NCBI RefSeq assembly: GCF_002994745.2
Contig: NW_020126816.1
Location: 558,001-622,000 of the forward strand
Reading direction: 5' to 3'
Length of the DNA: 64,000 nt
DNA from: Rosa chinensis
Taxonomy: Eukaryota > Streptophyta > Magnoliopsida > Rosales > Rosaceae
Shown: in pieces, positions 48,588 through 61,525 of the stretch
How positions within the stretch are numbered: position 1 is the stretch's first letter
How the letters are laid out: every line of letters begins with the position of its first letter
The notes under the pieces: generated by a model
What the model was told of the DNA's origin: nothing
Databases searched by the model: none
What the model saw: only the letters and a program-made list of their open reading frames with translations
Made by a program: the position numbers and the translations under genes

Positions 48588-50102
48588 GAAAGCAAATCCA
48601 AAACCCTAGAAGCAAGAAGTTTGGAAAATCACTGTTCATTGACTCAAATTCAAACAAAGTGATCAAATTGTTTGAAAAAGTAACTAGGCCTTTGAAAATA
48701 ACTAGAACAACGCATTGAAAGATTTAGAAGCCATTTCATTAAAAGCGAAAGCAAATCCAAAACCCTAGAAGCGAGAAGTTTGTAAAATCACTGTTCATAG
48801 ACTCAAATTGAAACAAAGTGATCAAATTGTTTGAAAAAGTAACTAGGGCTTTGAATCTCACATGAAAAAGGCATTGAAAGATTTAGAAGCCATTTCACTA
48901 AAAGACAAAGGAAATCCTAAACCCTAGAAGCAAGAAGTTTGTAAAATAACTGTTCATAGACTCAAATTGAAACAAAGTGATCAAATTGTTTGAAAAAGTA
49001 ACTAGGGCTTTGAATATTACTAGAACAACGCATTGAAAGATTTAGAAGCCATTTCACTAAAAGCGAAAGCAAATCCTAAACCCTAGAAGCAAGAAGTTTG
49101 GAAAATCACTGTTCATAGACTCAAATTCAAACAAAGTGATCAAATTGTTTGAAAAAGTAACTAGGGCTTTGAAAATAACTAGAACAATGCATTGAAAGAT
49201 TTAGAAGCCATTTCACTAAAAGCGAAAGCAAATCCTAAACCCTATAAGCAAGAAGTTTGGAACATCACTGTTCATAGACTCAAATTGAAACAAAGTGGTG
49301 AAATTGTTTGAAAAAGTAACTAGGGCTTTGAATCTCACTAGAACAACGCATTGAAAGATTTAGAAGCCATTTCACTAAAAGCGTAAGCAAATCCTAAACC
49401 CTAGAAGCAAGAAGTTTGGAAAATCACTGTTCATAGACTCGAATTCAAACAAAGTGATCAAATTGTTTGAAAAAGTAACTAGGGCTTTGAATCTCACTAG
49501 AACAACGCATTGAAAGATTTAGAAGCCATTTCACTAAAAGAGTAAGCAAATCCAAAACCCTAGAAGCAAGAAGTTTGGAAAATCACTGTTCATAGACTCA
49601 AATTCAAACAAAGTGATCAAATTGTTTGAAAAAGTAACTAGGGCTTTGAAAATAACTAGAACAACGCATTGAAAGATTTAGAAGCCATTTCATTAAAAGC
49701 GAAAGCAAATCCAAAACCCTAGAAGCAAGAAGTTTGGAACATAACTGTTCATAGACTCAAATTGAAACAAAGTGATCAAATTGTTTGAAAAAGTAACTAG
49801 GGCTTTGAATCTCACAAGAAAAAGGCATTGAAAGATTTAGAAGCCATTTCACTAAAAGAGTAAGCAAATCCTAAACCCTAGAAGCAAGAAGTTTGGAAAA
49901 TCACTGTTCATACACTCAAATTGAAACAAAGTGATCAAATTGTTTGAAAAAGTAACTAGGGCTTTGAATCTCACAAGAAAAAGGCATTGAAAGATTTAGA
50001 AGCCATTTCACTAAAAGAGTAAGCAAATCCTAAACCCTAGAAGCAAGAAGTTTGGAAAATCACTGTTCATAGACTCAAATTCAAACAAAGTGATCAAATT
50101 GT
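48588..50102. repeat. 159-bp satellite array, middle segment
   Basis: About 9.5 monomers. Its first bases continue the monomer cut at 3972, once one GAAAG copy is discounted. The first ~290 bp complete the second higher-order unit, then other monomer types follow, such as those with AAAAGACAAAGG near 48900. It ends at ATTGT (50098-50102), where element E entered. Confidence 0.97.
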
Positions 50103-52315
50103 TGATACGCTTTAAGCAAGCGTATAATTTAACCCTTTAAATATCATTAGTAGTATAAGCAAATAGGGATCGTTCTATTCCGGGGATTGAGGGTACACCT
50201 GTCAATGTAGGACAATATAAACAATTAAAATAAAACAAAGTATAATATTTACACAATATAAACACAATTTACGAATTAGGGGGGTTTTAGGTTTTGGTTT
50301 TCGAAAATTAAAAGAAAGAATAAAACTAAGTATAAACAAAAACACAAATACAAGAATGATATGTAAGAAACAAAGATTAAAACCGATTTCATGATTAAAT
50401 TCGAATACAAACCTACATTGTTCTTCCAAGTCATGTGAAAGGAGTTGATCATGTGAAACATTCGAAAGCAAACGATTTCCCATATTTTACTTTTCAATGC
50501 TAATTAATCTAAGTGAAAGCACATAGACTAATCCTATCAAGCATGTAATCAAACCCTAGAAAGCTAGTCAATCATACATGTTCAACGCAAGAAGTTCAAG
50601 GAAAGGCTATCAACTCAAGTGCACAACTTAGTATGAATAAGTTCACCTAATTGCTATCCTCTTCAATTGAATTCGATTTTTGTCCAAAACCTTTACTACT
50701 TTGATTCAAGTTTACACAAAACGAAAAGTCGATTTCATGTTCTTAAACCTAGCACCAATTATATCAAAACCCTAAGTGTTTCGAACCACATAAGATTAAA
50801 ATACAAAAGTTATCTATAAAGCAAACTCAATCGAACAATCACACATAAGCAACTTTGGAATCACAACATAGAAATCGAAAATCCTTAATCAATCATAAAT
50901 TTTCAGAATATAAACCTTGTTCAAACATAAACGTTAACTAGAACAACTTCCAACGAAATCAAACAAGGAGAATCAAAAGTGATTACAAGAAAGAAGGTTG
51001 AATTACACCGTGAATGGAGAGATGGATGAATAACTCGAATGATGAACTAATGAAACTCGAAAGCAAGCTTCAAAGTACACGGCTTCAAGGTGGAATGGAT
51101 GATGATGCTCACGGCCTAAGCTTGCTTCTTCCTTCCTTGCTTGAAAACGCCAAAAGTTGCACTAGAGAATGGAGAGAGCTTCCGCGCGTAGAGAGAATTT
51201 TCTGAATTGTAAAGTGGTTTTTGGAGACGTCTAGGGTGAGTGTATATATAGGGAACGGCATGTCTTGGCTTCCAAGCCGTGAGTTTTCTGATTTATTTAC
51301 CAAGGAATTAAATTAATAATTCCACATGCCTTCCACCAATGAGAAATTGCCAAGTAAGCCCTAGTGTGTCATCCAACCAATCATAAAACTCCAAGGAGAT
51401 ACCCTAATATATTCTTGCCGAAATTCCTTGAATATTTTCTGATTTTCTTCTTGATATTTCGGCCAAAACATGCTTAGGGTTTCTAGGAATGAACCTAGAC
51501 GCAATTTGGTCTCTTTCTTGATTTCTTTCCTTAAACTCCACCCTAGAAAATCTCTTGCGTAATCTTTGATTCTTCCCTTGATTTTTCACGCCACTTTTGC
51601 CTCCTCCTTTTGATTTTCACGGCAATGCAACCCTAGGGTTTCCTCCATGCGTCACAAACCCTAATTCCATGGGCTTTTGATGGGCCTTGATCCATTTTGC
51701 CGAAAATCCATAGAGTTCTTGGGCCTCGTTGCTTCAACTTCAAGTCTTCTCATCTTCCAACGCAAAACTCATTATTTTTCCATTTCTTTTTCATGGTTGC
51801 GTTGGAAACTTGCTCGGGAAGCCTTCCTCCATTTCGCAGGGTTTCCTAGTTGGATTAGGAAAGCTTATTTCTTCATTTCTGCTCAAATGTGTGGGCCAAT
51901 TTCTCTCAAGTTCGTTCGTCTTGACGTTCGCAAGCTCCTCTTTCCATTCGTGCGTTCATTTCCACTTTTTAGCTCGGAGGTCCTGAAAATAGAAATTAAT
52001 ATGAAAAATGGAAACTTACCTAATTTGAAAAATAGAAACTTTCTAAAAATGAGAAATGGAAAGTTTCTAAAAATGAAAAATAGAAACTTACTAAAAATGA
52101 AAAATAGAAACTTTCCAGAAATGAGAAATGAGAAATGAGAAATGAGAAATGAGAAATGAAAAATGAGAAATGAAGACAAAAATGGAAACTTTCTACAATA
52201 AGGAACTTTCCCAATCAAAGAATGGAAACTTTCCCAAACAGGGATTTTTCAAGGAAATGGCGCAGAAAAATGTAGGGAAATGCAGTTAAAACGTCGCATT
52301 AAAATGCTCCTATCA
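50103..52315 (-). repeat. Element E 3' LTR
   Basis: It starts TGATACGCTTTAAGC and ends GCTCCTATCA. It carries a minisatellite of AAAATAGAAACTTTC-like units and a GAAATGA heptamer array at about 52118-52173. The polypurine tract (minus-strand AAGTGTGGGGGAATT) abuts it at 52316-52330. Confidence 0.97.
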
Positions 52316-54571
52316 AATTCCCCCACACTTAGCTTTTGCTAGTCCCTTAGCAAAATCACAACACAAACACGACTACGACTCAACAAAATTAAAGACTCGA
52401 CACATAAAAGACTCTATTGCCCTTTAACTATTTGTCTCAGCAATCTCTTACTTTCATAACACCAAGATTAGCACTTCACCAAGAATCAATGTTTAGGCAT
52501 TCGAGAGTTAATTAAAACACATAAGCTACATATACACAAGTAGGACTTGGTTGGAACAATGGTGATGGTTTCTGTTAAGCATGTTTCAAACAAGTATGAT
52601 TCAAATCCTCACAAAGTATATCCACTCTTTCTTCTCTCAGATTATGGCAATGCTTAAAAGCTTATACACTCAAGTATATGTGAAAGATAGCAAGTGTATC
52701 ACATATTGCAAGAAACGAAAGCACATGTATAAATTTCTTTTAAAGATCTCATGAAGGATATCAACTACTTGCACAGATGGACCCAAGCCATAGGTTCAAC
52801 TCTTGTAACTCATCTCCACATCAAGGGCTGTCCCATCTTAAGGATCAAGAAGGTCTTATCAAAGGTTGTAATGGGGCCATGGCTCAAGGTTTTAAAGAAA
52901 CGAAGGGTAAGGAATTTAACAAAGTGTTCTAAAAACCTAGCAGAGCTCCTGCAAATGTAGAGAGACTTCTAGAAATCCACCAAGTCTGCAAAAACGTCAC
53001 TATCCCATGGGGGCGTTATAAAGGGGCCTAATGTCTTCATGTTGGGCCCAAACTTCACTCTAAACTTCCTTTGGTTACTAATGAGTTGGACAAAGGCCAA
53101 ATTTTTCTGTAATGGGCCTTCAAATCAAAGTAAACTCCAAACTCACCAAGTATGGGGGACTAAAATCCATAGATATTTCATCTTTTTCTTTCTTTTTGTT
53201 TTCTAGCCGTACACTTTTTCTTTTTCACTTTCTTTTTCTGGCTTTTTCATACATTTTTTCTCTTATGGACAAGTCTACCCCCACACTTGAGCTTTCACCC
53301 CTTCTTATTCTTCATTATGGACGCCAAAAATCTTCAAGTAAAGTCTCAGTTTAGCTCCACTAAGTTCTTAGAACAAAGGGTAGGGTTATAGCTATACTAA
53401 GTTTTAGGTTAAAGATTTTTAAGGGTGATGAAAGAAAAGGCTTAACGTAGGCTCAAAGGGGTTTATCTAGGGGAGTCCCACGACGGGCACAATTAAGGAC
53501 ACAGGTTCATTTGGCAATGGTGGTGATCCTAGGGTGCCTCTATCCTTTCCAGAATCAGGGCCATGTATTGATATAACGTCTCAACAAGCACAAGAGTGAA
53601 TTCTAGCATTCTCTAGTCCATCAAACTTAATCTATGGCAAGTAGTCAATCAAATGAAAGAATAATGAGATTATCAAAACATCGCCAAGAAAATAAGAATA
53701 TATTTTCAATTATCACTCCAATAAAAAGGGACATGGGCTCAATTATCTCACATGGGTCTATATGAATCAAAACTCATCTTAACATGCTCATATTCTGTAC
53801 CAAAGTCACGAAATCCATATCCACTACAAGGCACACATTTTTCATATATCTCAATTAACCAAAGAATACCATTTTAAAGTCATCTCAATTTTGTGATTCT
53901 CTTTTAGTCGTAATTTCAGAGATATAGAATCATCCTAGACAGTTGAAAGGGCATCCTAAGACTCAAAACAAAATAACAAAAGATAAGGACTCAATAGACG
54001 TTAACTAAGGACTAGGGTTATTTCCTTTCTCCTTTCGGTAACTCCTTTGGGATGTGACCAGGTAAGGAAGGGAACGATTTTGGCGGAGCTCAGCTCACTT
54101 GTTTAGCGAGGGACGAGACCCTTTGCTAGCACTTCTCGTATCCAAACCAAACCTAGACATCACACCTTAATAGATGCGCCTACGATGAAGAAATTATTTC
54201 ACCCAAAACATGACTCAATGACTCCATAAAGCAACGAAATTTTGTTGATTTTTTTGACATTTTTCGATTTTTTTGTATTTTTCAATATATATGACTCAAG
54301 ACAAAAGTGTAAATTCCTTCCCCCACACTTAAATATTGCATTGTCCTCAATGTAATCAATCATAAGCATGCAATGAACAAATAAGCATAAAGGATAGAGA
54401 TTTACGAAAATGTCTACTAAGTTCAAAAAAGAAAATATGAAAAGAAAGAGAAATAGGGAAGGAGAAATCAAATCTGCGTGTGTAGACTCCTTCACAGCTA
54501 CTTCTGAATTGGGTTGCCTCCCAAGCAGCGCTTAATGTTTATAGTCTTTCAGCCTAGACTTGTACCTCCAA
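52316..54571 (-). other. Element E polypurine tract and 3' noncoding region
   Basis: 2.3 kb without an env-like frame. Polypurine-like cores are at 52320-52330, 53278-53288 and 54320-54330. A copy of the second leader module lies at about 54011-54190, with its hairpin at 54104-54128. The post-stop hairpin TTGGG/CCCAA is at 54507-54522. The region aligns with those of A, C and B over most of its length. Confidence 0.8.
54104..54128 (-). other. Downstream copy of the leader hairpin in element E
   Basis: On the minus strand TAGC and GCTA enclose GGG and CCC around the same TCTCGT loop. The stem is one pair shorter than in the leader copy (60581-60605), but the fold is kept. Confidence 0.5.
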
Positions 54572-57500
54572 TTAATCCTCATGTTGTGGAGCGTTTTGGA
54601 GGGGTACATCCTCCACTTCATCCTCCACAAACGTCTCATAGTATGGCTTGAGGCGATGGCCATTCACTTTGAACTCGTTACCTGTTTGTTCACTCTTTAT
54701 CTGCACAGCTCCATGAGGAAACACATGAGTAATAACAAAAGGTCCAATCCAACGAGAACGAAGTTTACCTGGAAAGAGTTTAAGACGAGAATGGAATAAA
54801 AGAACTTTCTGTCCCACAACAAAAATCTTCCTACGAATCATCTTATCATGGAAGGCCTTAGTCTTTTCCTTGTAGATCTTGGCACTTTCGAAAGCATCAT
54901 TCCTAATCTCCTCTAACTCTTGCAATTGTAGCTTCCTATGAAGCCCAGCCTCATCTAGATCCATGTTAAACTGCTTCACAGCCCACCAAGCTTTGTGCTC
55001 TAACTCCACAGGTAAATGGCACGGTTTGCCATAGACAATTCGATATGGGGACATACCTATGGGAGTTTTGTATGCAGTTCTGTAGGCCCACAAAGCATCC
55101 TCCAAACGCAAGGACCAATCCTTTCTGTTAGGGTTCACAGTCTTCTCCAATATTCCCTTGATTTGACGATTTGAGACTTCAGCTTGTCCACTTGTTTGTG
55201 GATGATAAGGTGTAGAAACCTTATGTGTCACATCATATTTCTTCAAGAGAGCCTCAATCGTTCGATTGCAAAAGTGGGAACCACCATCACTAATGAGAAC
55301 TCTAGGCATGCCAAACCTGCTAAAGATGTTAGACTTGATAAAATCTGTAACAACCTTAGAGTCATTAGTTCGAGTGGCTTTTGCCTCCACCCATTTCGAC
55401 ACATAATCCACAGCAAGCAAGATATAGAGAAATCCAAAAGATGAAGGAAAAGGTCCCATGAAATCTATACCCCAGACATCAAATATTTCAACAGTTATGA
55501 TATTGGATAAAGGCATTTGATCTCTAGAGCTTAGATTTCCTGTTCTTTGGCATCTATCACAAGTTAAACAATATGCATATGCATCCTTAAATAAGGTTGG
55601 CCAAAAGAACCCAGATTCCAACACTTTAAACGCAGTTTTCTTAGACCCAAAGTGACCTCCACATGCTTTAGAATGGCAAAAAGAAAGTATGGCATTATGT
55701 TCATGTTCAGGCACACATCTCCTAATCAATTGATCAGAGCAATATTTCCACAGATAAGGTTCATCCCAAACATATTGCTTAACAGTTTTCTTAAGCCTAT
55801 CCCTATGAGCACGTGACATGGTATCAGGAATCTTCCTAGAAACAATGTAATTCACAATATCCGCATACCATGGTTCACTTACCTGGATTCCAAAGAGTTG
55901 TTCATCTGGAAACGTCTCCACCAAAGGGAGAGGGTCTTCTGCGTGCACCAAACGACTCAAGTGGTCAGCTACCACGTTCTCACTACCCTTCTTGTCCTTG
56001 ATTTCAACGTCAAACTCTTGCAAGAGTAGGATCCATCTAATGAGCCTTGGTTTCGCCTCCTTCTTGGTCATCAAGTACTTCAAAGCTGCATGGTCAGTAT
56101 AAATAATCACCTTGGTACCAAGTAAGTAGGAACGAAACTTCTCAAGGGCAAAAACAACTGCAAGGAGCTCTTTCTCTGTAGTTGAGTAGTTCAGTTGTGC
56201 ATCATTCAGAGTCCTTGAGGCGTAGTAGATGGCATACGGTCGTTTGTCCTTCCTTTGCCCTAAAACAGCTCCAACTGCATAGTCAGAGGCGTCACACATC
56301 AACTCAAAGGGCAAGGACCAATCTGGAGGTAGCATGATAGGGGCAGACGTCAATAACTCCTTGAGCTTGTTAAAGGCCTCTTGACACTCCTTGTCAAACA
56401 CAAACGACACATCCTTTTGGAGTAGTTGGCATAGAGGTCTCGAAATCTTGGAAAAATCCTTGATAAATCTCCTGTAAAACCCTGCATGGCCAAGAAAAGA
56501 ACGAATCTCTCTCACAGAAGTGGGAGAGGGTAAGTAACGCACAAGGTCTACCTTAGCTTTATCAACCTCAATTCCCCTAGAAGAGACAATATGTCCTAGA
56601 ACTATACCTTGTCTAACCATAAAATGACACTTTTCCCAATTTAGCACAAGGTTAGTTTCCACACAACGCTTTAAAATAATTTCCAGATTATTAAGACAAT
56701 CATCAAAGCTTTTTCCAAAAACAGAAAAGTCATCCATGAATACCTCTATGATTTTCTCAATATAATCCGAAAATATACTTACCATACACCTTTGAAAGGT
56801 ACCTGGGGCGTTGCATAGTCCAAAAGGCATACGACGATAAGCAAATGTTCCAAAGGGACACGTGAATGTCGTCTTCTCTTGGTCTTCATTGGCTATGGCA
56901 ATCTGATTGTACCCTGAGTAGCCATCCAAGAAGCAGTAGTAATCATGTCCAGCCAAACGCTCAAGCATCTGATCAATGAATGGAAGAGGAAAGTGATCTT
57001 TCCTTGTTGTTGCGTTGAGCTTCCTGTAGTCAATGCAAACTCTGTGGCCAGTAACTGTCCTTTGGGGTACCAATTCGTTTTCTGCATTCTTCACAACAGT
57101 CACTCCTGACTTCTTAGGTACAACTTGAACTGGGGACACCCATTTGGAGTCTGAAATGGGGTATATGACGCCACAATCTAGGAGTTTGATGACCTCCTTC
57201 TTCACAACTTCCATCATAGGAGGGTTGAGACGACGTTGAGCCTCTCTAGTGGGTTTTGTCCCCTCCTCAAGAAGTATCCTATGGACGCAAGTAGTAGGGC
57301 TTATTCCCTTGATATCCGCCAATGTCCATCCTATGGCGGTCTTGTGTTGCTTTAACATCTCCACCAATCTCTCCTCTTGAGACGAAGTAAGAGAGGAGGA
57401 TACAATCACTGGTAAAGTCTCCTTGTCTCCTAAGTAGACATACTTCAAGTGGTCTGGTAAAGGTTTAAGTTCAAGTTCTGGTGCCTGGATCACTGAAGGT

Positions 57501-59953
57501 AAAGTCTTATTAGCAGATAACTGAATGGACAAGGGTGGAGGAGACTTACCTACAAAGGATGATGCCTCAAGGAAGGACACATTAGCAATGATTTCGTCCT
57601 CACATGTTTCCTTGAGCACATCTTCATGGAGTGTGACGCCATCTTTGGTGTATCCCACTCCTTGCTCCAGTGTGGTGACCAAAGTATCCTCATTCATGAT
57701 ATCAAACATTTCCTGTGCAAGGTTGTCCAGAATATCAATAGAAAAACAATCATGAACATCAAGAGGATACCTCATAGCTTCAAATATGTTGAAGCCAATA
57801 ACGTCACCATCAAATTCCATGGTGAGAGAGCCATCATACACATCTATCTTGGTCCTGGCCGTCCTTAGGAAAGGGCGACCCAATAGCAATGGCGTTGAAC
57901 TCACTGGGGAGTCTTCCATCTCCAACACATAGAAGTCAGCTGGAAAGAAAAGATGGTTAACCTGTACAAGGACATCTTCCAACAAACCTCTAGGGTATGC
58001 ATTAGACCTGTCAGCTAACTGAATGATAACATTATTAGATTTAAGCTCACCTAGACCTAGGGTTTCATAAACAGAATAGGGCATGACGTTCACAGAAGCC
58101 CCTAAGTCTAACATAGCGTTCTTAAACCTAGAAGTACCAATAGTGCATGGAATAGTAAAACTTCCAGGGTCTTTGCATTTATGAGGTAGTTTCCTCTGAA
58201 TCAAGGCAGATACATTTTCACTTACCTTTACTACCTCTTTCTCACCTTTTCTCCTCCTTGAGGTACAAAGCTCTTTCAAAAACTTAGCATACCTAGGCAC
58301 TTGCTTGATAGCCTCAAGGAGGGGTAAATTTACTTGCACCTTCTTGAAAGTTTCCAAGATAGCTTGGTCACTTTCATCCTTCTTCGATATAGCAAATCTG
58401 CGTGGAAAGGGCATACAAGACGAAGAAGGGTTAGCAATAACCGAAGTATTCAAGTTAGAATCATTACCTTTTGGTTTCGGTTTTGCTCTAGAAGGTGAAG
58501 ACGTCCTAGTCTCTTCCTTGGACGTTGCAGGGTCTTTTTCAAGGCTCTTCTTGGTAGCTTCTTGTTCCTCCTCAACTTCAATGTTCACTTGAGCCTCCTT
58601 GGCTTTTTTAGGTTGATCCACAAATACCCTTCCACTCCTAGTAGTCACCAAAGACGCATTCTCCACATTACCCTTTGGGTTTCGTATGGTGTTACTAGGG
58701 AGCTTCCCAGTCTCATGAATCTTGCTCATAAAATCCACAACTTGGCCCATTTGGTTCTTGAGATCCGCAATGTCTTTGGTGTGGGTCTGTTGTCCTTGAA
58801 CCAAAGCTTGAGTAGAACTAGTGAGAGCTTCAAACATCTTATCATAGTTAACGCTCTGATTTGAACTCCCTGAAGCATGTTGATTTTGCATGTAGGGCCT
58901 TTGGAATGGTGGTCCTTGAGGTCCTTGAAAAGATTGTCCTTGAAATGGTGGCCCTTGAGGACGTTGGAAATTTCCTCCAAGGGGATTCTGAGTGTTTTCA
59001 TTGTTTGTCCACTTGAAGTTGGGGTGGTCCCTCCATCCAGGATTGTAAGTGTTTGAGTAAGGATCATATCTTGGACGTTGAGGGCCCCCATGATTTCCTT
59101 GGTAACCTCCAATGGCGTTCAATGATTCCCATCCTCCACTCTCTGATAACTGAGGGCATTGATCAGTTACATGCCCTTGCATCGAACATACTCCACAAGC
59201 TTGCAATATTCCCTTGGCACTCACAACTTGATCCATGAGAAGGGTGAGTTTATTCAATCTATCCTCAATAACCGAAGTGCCTATCTCACCCACCTTTCTA
59301 GTTGTGAGGCCCACACCCTCGTATTGTTGGGCGTTCTTTGCTCTGTTCTCTATCATAGCTCGCCCTTCAGTAGGTGACTTGTCTACAAAGGCTCCCCCAG
59401 CCGCAGCATCTAGCATATCACGTTCCAAGGGTAGGAGACCTTCATAGAAACAAGTTAGCAAGGTTTCTTCCTTCATCTGATGTTGAGGACATTGTGCAAT
59501 CAAGGATGAAAACCTCTCATAATAAGCGGAATAAGATTCATCTTGAGCCTGCTTAATTCCACTTATCTTCTTCCGGAGTGTGATGATCTTTGAAGCTGGA
59601 AAGTACTTCTCTAAGAATGCCTTCATCATAGTGTTCCATGAAGTAATTCGTCCAGAAGGCAGTTCATAGAGCCAATCTTTTGCACGGTCAGCTAGAGAGA
59701 AGGGAAATGCCTTCATCTTAAGGATATTCTCATCCGCTCCTTGTGGTAACATGTTGATACACACGGATTGAAACTCCCTAAGATGCTTGTTGGCATCCTC
59801 CATATTGAGGCCATGGAACGTTGGAAGCCTATGAAGCAATCCACTTCTTAACTCAAAGTCAGCCGTCTTCCCTGGAGCAGGTGCAGGGTACACAATACTT
59901 GTAGGAAGTCCTTCTTGAACCACAGATGAAGAGAGTTCTCTAATGGAAGCCAT
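54572..59953 (-). CDS. gag-pol: Element E Gag-Pol, 1793-aa frame from an internal ATG
   Basis: The frame begins MASIRELSS, which aligns with about residue 94 of the A polyprotein. It runs without stop to the end of integrase. Zinc knuckle starts at C253; protease DLGAS D616; reverse transcriptase FMDD D1074 and D1075; integrase triad D1497, D1556, E1592. All are exactly 93-94 residues less than in A. The missing N-terminus lies upstream in another frame (59954-60195). Use of this internal ATG would give a Gag lacking its first ~93 residues, with unknown effect on assembly. All enzyme motifs are intact. Confidence 0.93.
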   Translation of the reverse strand: MASIRELSSSVVQEGLPTSIVYPAPAPGKTADFELRSGLLHRLPTFHGLNMEDANKHLREFQSVCINMLPQGADENILKMKAFPFSLADRAKDWLYELPSGRITSWNTMMKAFLEKYFPASKIITLRKKISGIKQAQDESYSAYYERFSSLIAQCPQHQMKEETLLTCFYEGLLPLERDMLDAAAGGAFVDKSPTEGRAMIENRAKNAQQYEGVGLTTRKVGEIGTSVIEDRLNKLTLLMDQVVSAKGILQACGVCSMQGHVTDQCPQLSESGGWESLNAIGGYQGNHGGPQRPRYDPYSNTYNPGWRDHPNFKWTNNENTQNPLGGNFQRPQGPPFQGQSFQGPQGPPFQRPYMQNQHASGSSNQSVNYDKMFEALTSSTQALVQGQQTHTKDIADLKNQMGQVVDFMSKIHETGKLPSNTIRNPKGNVENASLVTTRSGRVFVDQPKKAKEAQVNIEVEEEQEATKKSLEKDPATSKEETRTSSPSRAKPKPKGNDSNLNTSVIANPSSSCMPFPRRFAISKKDESDQAILETFKKVQVNLPLLEAIKQVPRYAKFLKELCTSRRRKGEKEVVKVSENVSALIQRKLPHKCKDPGSFTIPCTIGTSRFKNAMLDLGASVNVMPYSVYETLGLGELKSNNVIIQLADRSNAYPRGLLEDVLVQVNHLFFPADFYVLEMEDSPVSSTPLLLGRPFLRTARTKIDVYDGSLTMEFDGDVIGFNIFEAMRYPLDVHDCFSIDILDNLAQEMFDIMNEDTLVTTLEQGVGYTKDGVTLHEDVLKETCEDEIIANVSFLEASSFVGKSPPPLSIQLSANKTLPSVIQAPELELKPLPDHLKYVYLGDKETLPVIVSSSLTSSQEERLVEMLKQHKTAIGWTLADIKGISPTTCVHRILLEEGTKPTREAQRRLNPPMMEVVKKEVIKLLDCGVIYPISDSKWVSPVQVVPKKSGVTVVKNAENELVPQRTVTGHRVCIDYRKLNATTRKDHFPLPFIDQMLERLAGHDYYCFLDGYSGYNQIAIANEDQEKTTFTCPFGTFAYRRMPFGLCNAPGTFQRCMVSIFSDYIEKIIEVFMDDFSVFGKSFDDCLNNLEIILKRCVETNLVLNWEKCHFMVRQGIVLGHIVSSRGIEVDKAKVDLVRYLPSPTSVREIRSFLGHAGFYRRFIKDFSKISRPLCQLLQKDVSFVFDKECQEAFNKLKELLTSAPIMLPPDWSLPFELMCDASDYAVGAVLGQRKDKRPYAIYYASRTLNDAQLNYSTTEKELLAVVFALEKFRSYLLGTKVIIYTDHAALKYLMTKKEAKPRLIRWILLLQEFDVEIKDKKGSENVVADHLSRLVHAEDPLPLVETFPDEQLFGIQVSEPWYADIVNYIVSRKIPDTMSRAHRDRLKKTVKQYVWDEPYLWKYCSDQLIRRCVPEHEHNAILSFCHSKACGGHFGSKKTAFKVLESGFFWPTLFKDAYAYCLTCDRCQRTGNLSSRDQMPLSNIITVEIFDVWGIDFMGPFPSSFGFLYILLAVDYVSKWVEAKATRTNDSKVVTDFIKSNIFSRFGMPRVLISDGGSHFCNRTIEALLKKYDVTHKVSTPYHPQTSGQAEVSNRQIKGILEKTVNPNRKDWSLRLEDALWAYRTAYKTPIGMSPYRIVYGKPCHLPVELEHKAWWAVKQFNMDLDEAGLHRKLQLQELEEIRNDAFESAKIYKEKTKAFHDKMIRRKIFVVGQKVLLFHSRLKLFPGKLRSRWIGPFVITHVFPHGAVQIKSEQTGNEFKVNGHRLKPYYETFVEDEVEDVPLQNAPQHED

Positions 59954-60195
59954 TCTAACGTTTTCTTCAGGAGGTGGTGAACCGGTGGTGAATTCTGAGG
60001 TGTAAGTGAGTTGGACGAAACACTAGGGGATACTGACCCTTCTGAAGGAAACAGCCTCCTCCCTTGATCGTTAACTGTGTATTCCTTGTATGTTGGAGAA
60101 GAGGGCTGTTTGTACTCAAGGAGTGAAGAATTCTTCAAACGAGCGATCCTTGCTTCAATTTCTTTAACTGTAGAAGGTCTAGAAGGCTCGGTCAT
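59848..60195 (-). pseudogene. Element E gag N-terminus in a shifted frame
   Basis: The ATG at 60195 opens MTEPSRPSTV, the counterpart of the A and C start. After about 70 residues the frame diverges, because one base is missing at about 59981-59990, in a run of CCA/CCT codons in the Pro-rich linker. The frame ends at residue 115. Comparison with A and C, which have 15 bases where E has 14, locates the deletion. A slippage-prone repeat or a sequencing error is possible. Confidence 0.85.
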
Positions 60196-61502
60196 TCATA
60201 GAATTCCTGAACATTATTAAAATTTAGAGAAGTTAGTAAAGTGTATAGTGAAGTAAATAGAAGTTAATGATTTATACATAAATGTTACTATTCACGAGTC
60301 ACTATTCACGATTTACTATTCACGAATTTACAAGTATAAAGAGAAGTATAAATTACAAAAATTCCACAAAGTATAACGTTACAAATATACAAATTTTAGT
60401 TAGGGTATGGCATAGTTAAGAAAAGTTTGAATCCCATTATAAGCCCTTAACCAAGGTTTAGACGTGCGGCCCAAGGGTTCGATCCTTAATACTAGTCGCC
60501 CTTCTCAATCTTTTGGTAACTCTTTTCACATAGAGCCAGGTAGTAGAGGAACGATTTTGGCGGAGCTCAGCTCACTTGTTTAGCAGGGGACGAGACCCTT
60601 TGCTAGCACTTCTCGTATCCAATCAACCTAGACACCCTATGCTACTAAGGTGCGCCATATGAAAGAGAAGGGTGCAAGACTAATGTTAAAGACAAAGTCC
60701 TTCACCTATTCCATTATGGTCAAAAACTTATAATAAAATTCATACTCTCAAAAACCTGATTTTTACTATTCACGAAAATTTTATACAATTATTTCTTTTT
60801 CTTTTCTTTTATTTACAATTATTTCAACACTTAGGTACGGGAACAGGGAGTCTCGATGTGCAATGGGACTGAAACAGCTATCCTTTTCAAGACTATGTTT
60901 AATCCAATATACCTTAGTGTATCACAACATTTTCTTTTGTTATCCATATCATTGATTTCGAATTGAATTCCAAGTTGTAAATCAAGTGGACGTGCGGCCC
61001 AAGTATAGTTGTCTAGACACAAAGTTCCTTCTACATCCTTTGGGCAACCTTACTGAAATGGCCAGGTAGGGGAGGGCGAACACAAGAGGCAGAATCCATT
61101 TTGGCATGAGCTACTCCCACAATGTGGTTTAGGCCCATTTGTAAGCACTTCTGGATCCAAAACCCGTTATGAACGTTGTCCCCTTCCTAGACACCATCCC
61201 ACATAGGCTATACTTACTTAGATGAAAAAGGTCCTAGGTGTGAAGACAGTTCAATGAATATTAATAAAAACCGCCCTCAACCTTAAGGGACCTGAACTAG
61301 GTACCAATAAGGGGTTTAGGTCAATATTAATAAACACGACTTCACCTATTCCTCTTTAATTTACAACTCACAATAAAACTCGTATTCAATAACATAAATA
61401 ACAACCTAAGTATTTACTTTACTAAATTTCGATCACAATATGAACATATATATAATATTTACGAAAACAACAATATTCACAATGCAACAAGTGATTTTTC
61501 AA
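60196..61502 (-). other. Element E 5' leader with two modules
   Basis: The first module is at about 60987-61352 and the second at about 60458-60718, each ending in GGGCCGCACGTC on the minus strand, the same order as in B. The second contains the hairpin at 60581-60605. The long A-runs of A and C are absent. CGTGAATAGT units lie at about 60286-60326 before gag. The 63-aa frame at 60831-61022 has no known domain. Confidence 0.78.
60581..60605 (-). other. Predicted RNA hairpin in the leader of element E
   Basis: TAGCA/TGCTA stem over GGG/CCC with the TCTCGT loop on the minus strand, the same as in the B leader (8414-8438). The near-palindrome GAGCTGAGCTC follows it. Confidence 0.5.
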
Positions 61503-61520
61503 TCCCCGGCAACGGCGCCA
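61503..61520 (-). other. Element E primer-binding site (tRNA-Asp)
   Basis: A perfect TGGCGCCGTTGCCGGGGA on the minus strand, five bases from the LTR. CAATCCCCGG at 61500-61509 is complementary to CCGGGGATTG at 61603-61612 in U5. Confidence 0.92.
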
Positions 61521-61525
61521 AAAAT

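Noticed and set aside
51677..52138. Frames of 110-170 aa near LTR ends (also 20048, 24159, 31229, 47904, 63100)
   Set aside because: They run through the U3 minisatellite and are repeated with the LTRs. Low-complexity Lys/Asn/Phe-rich peptides without a known domain; not supported as genes.
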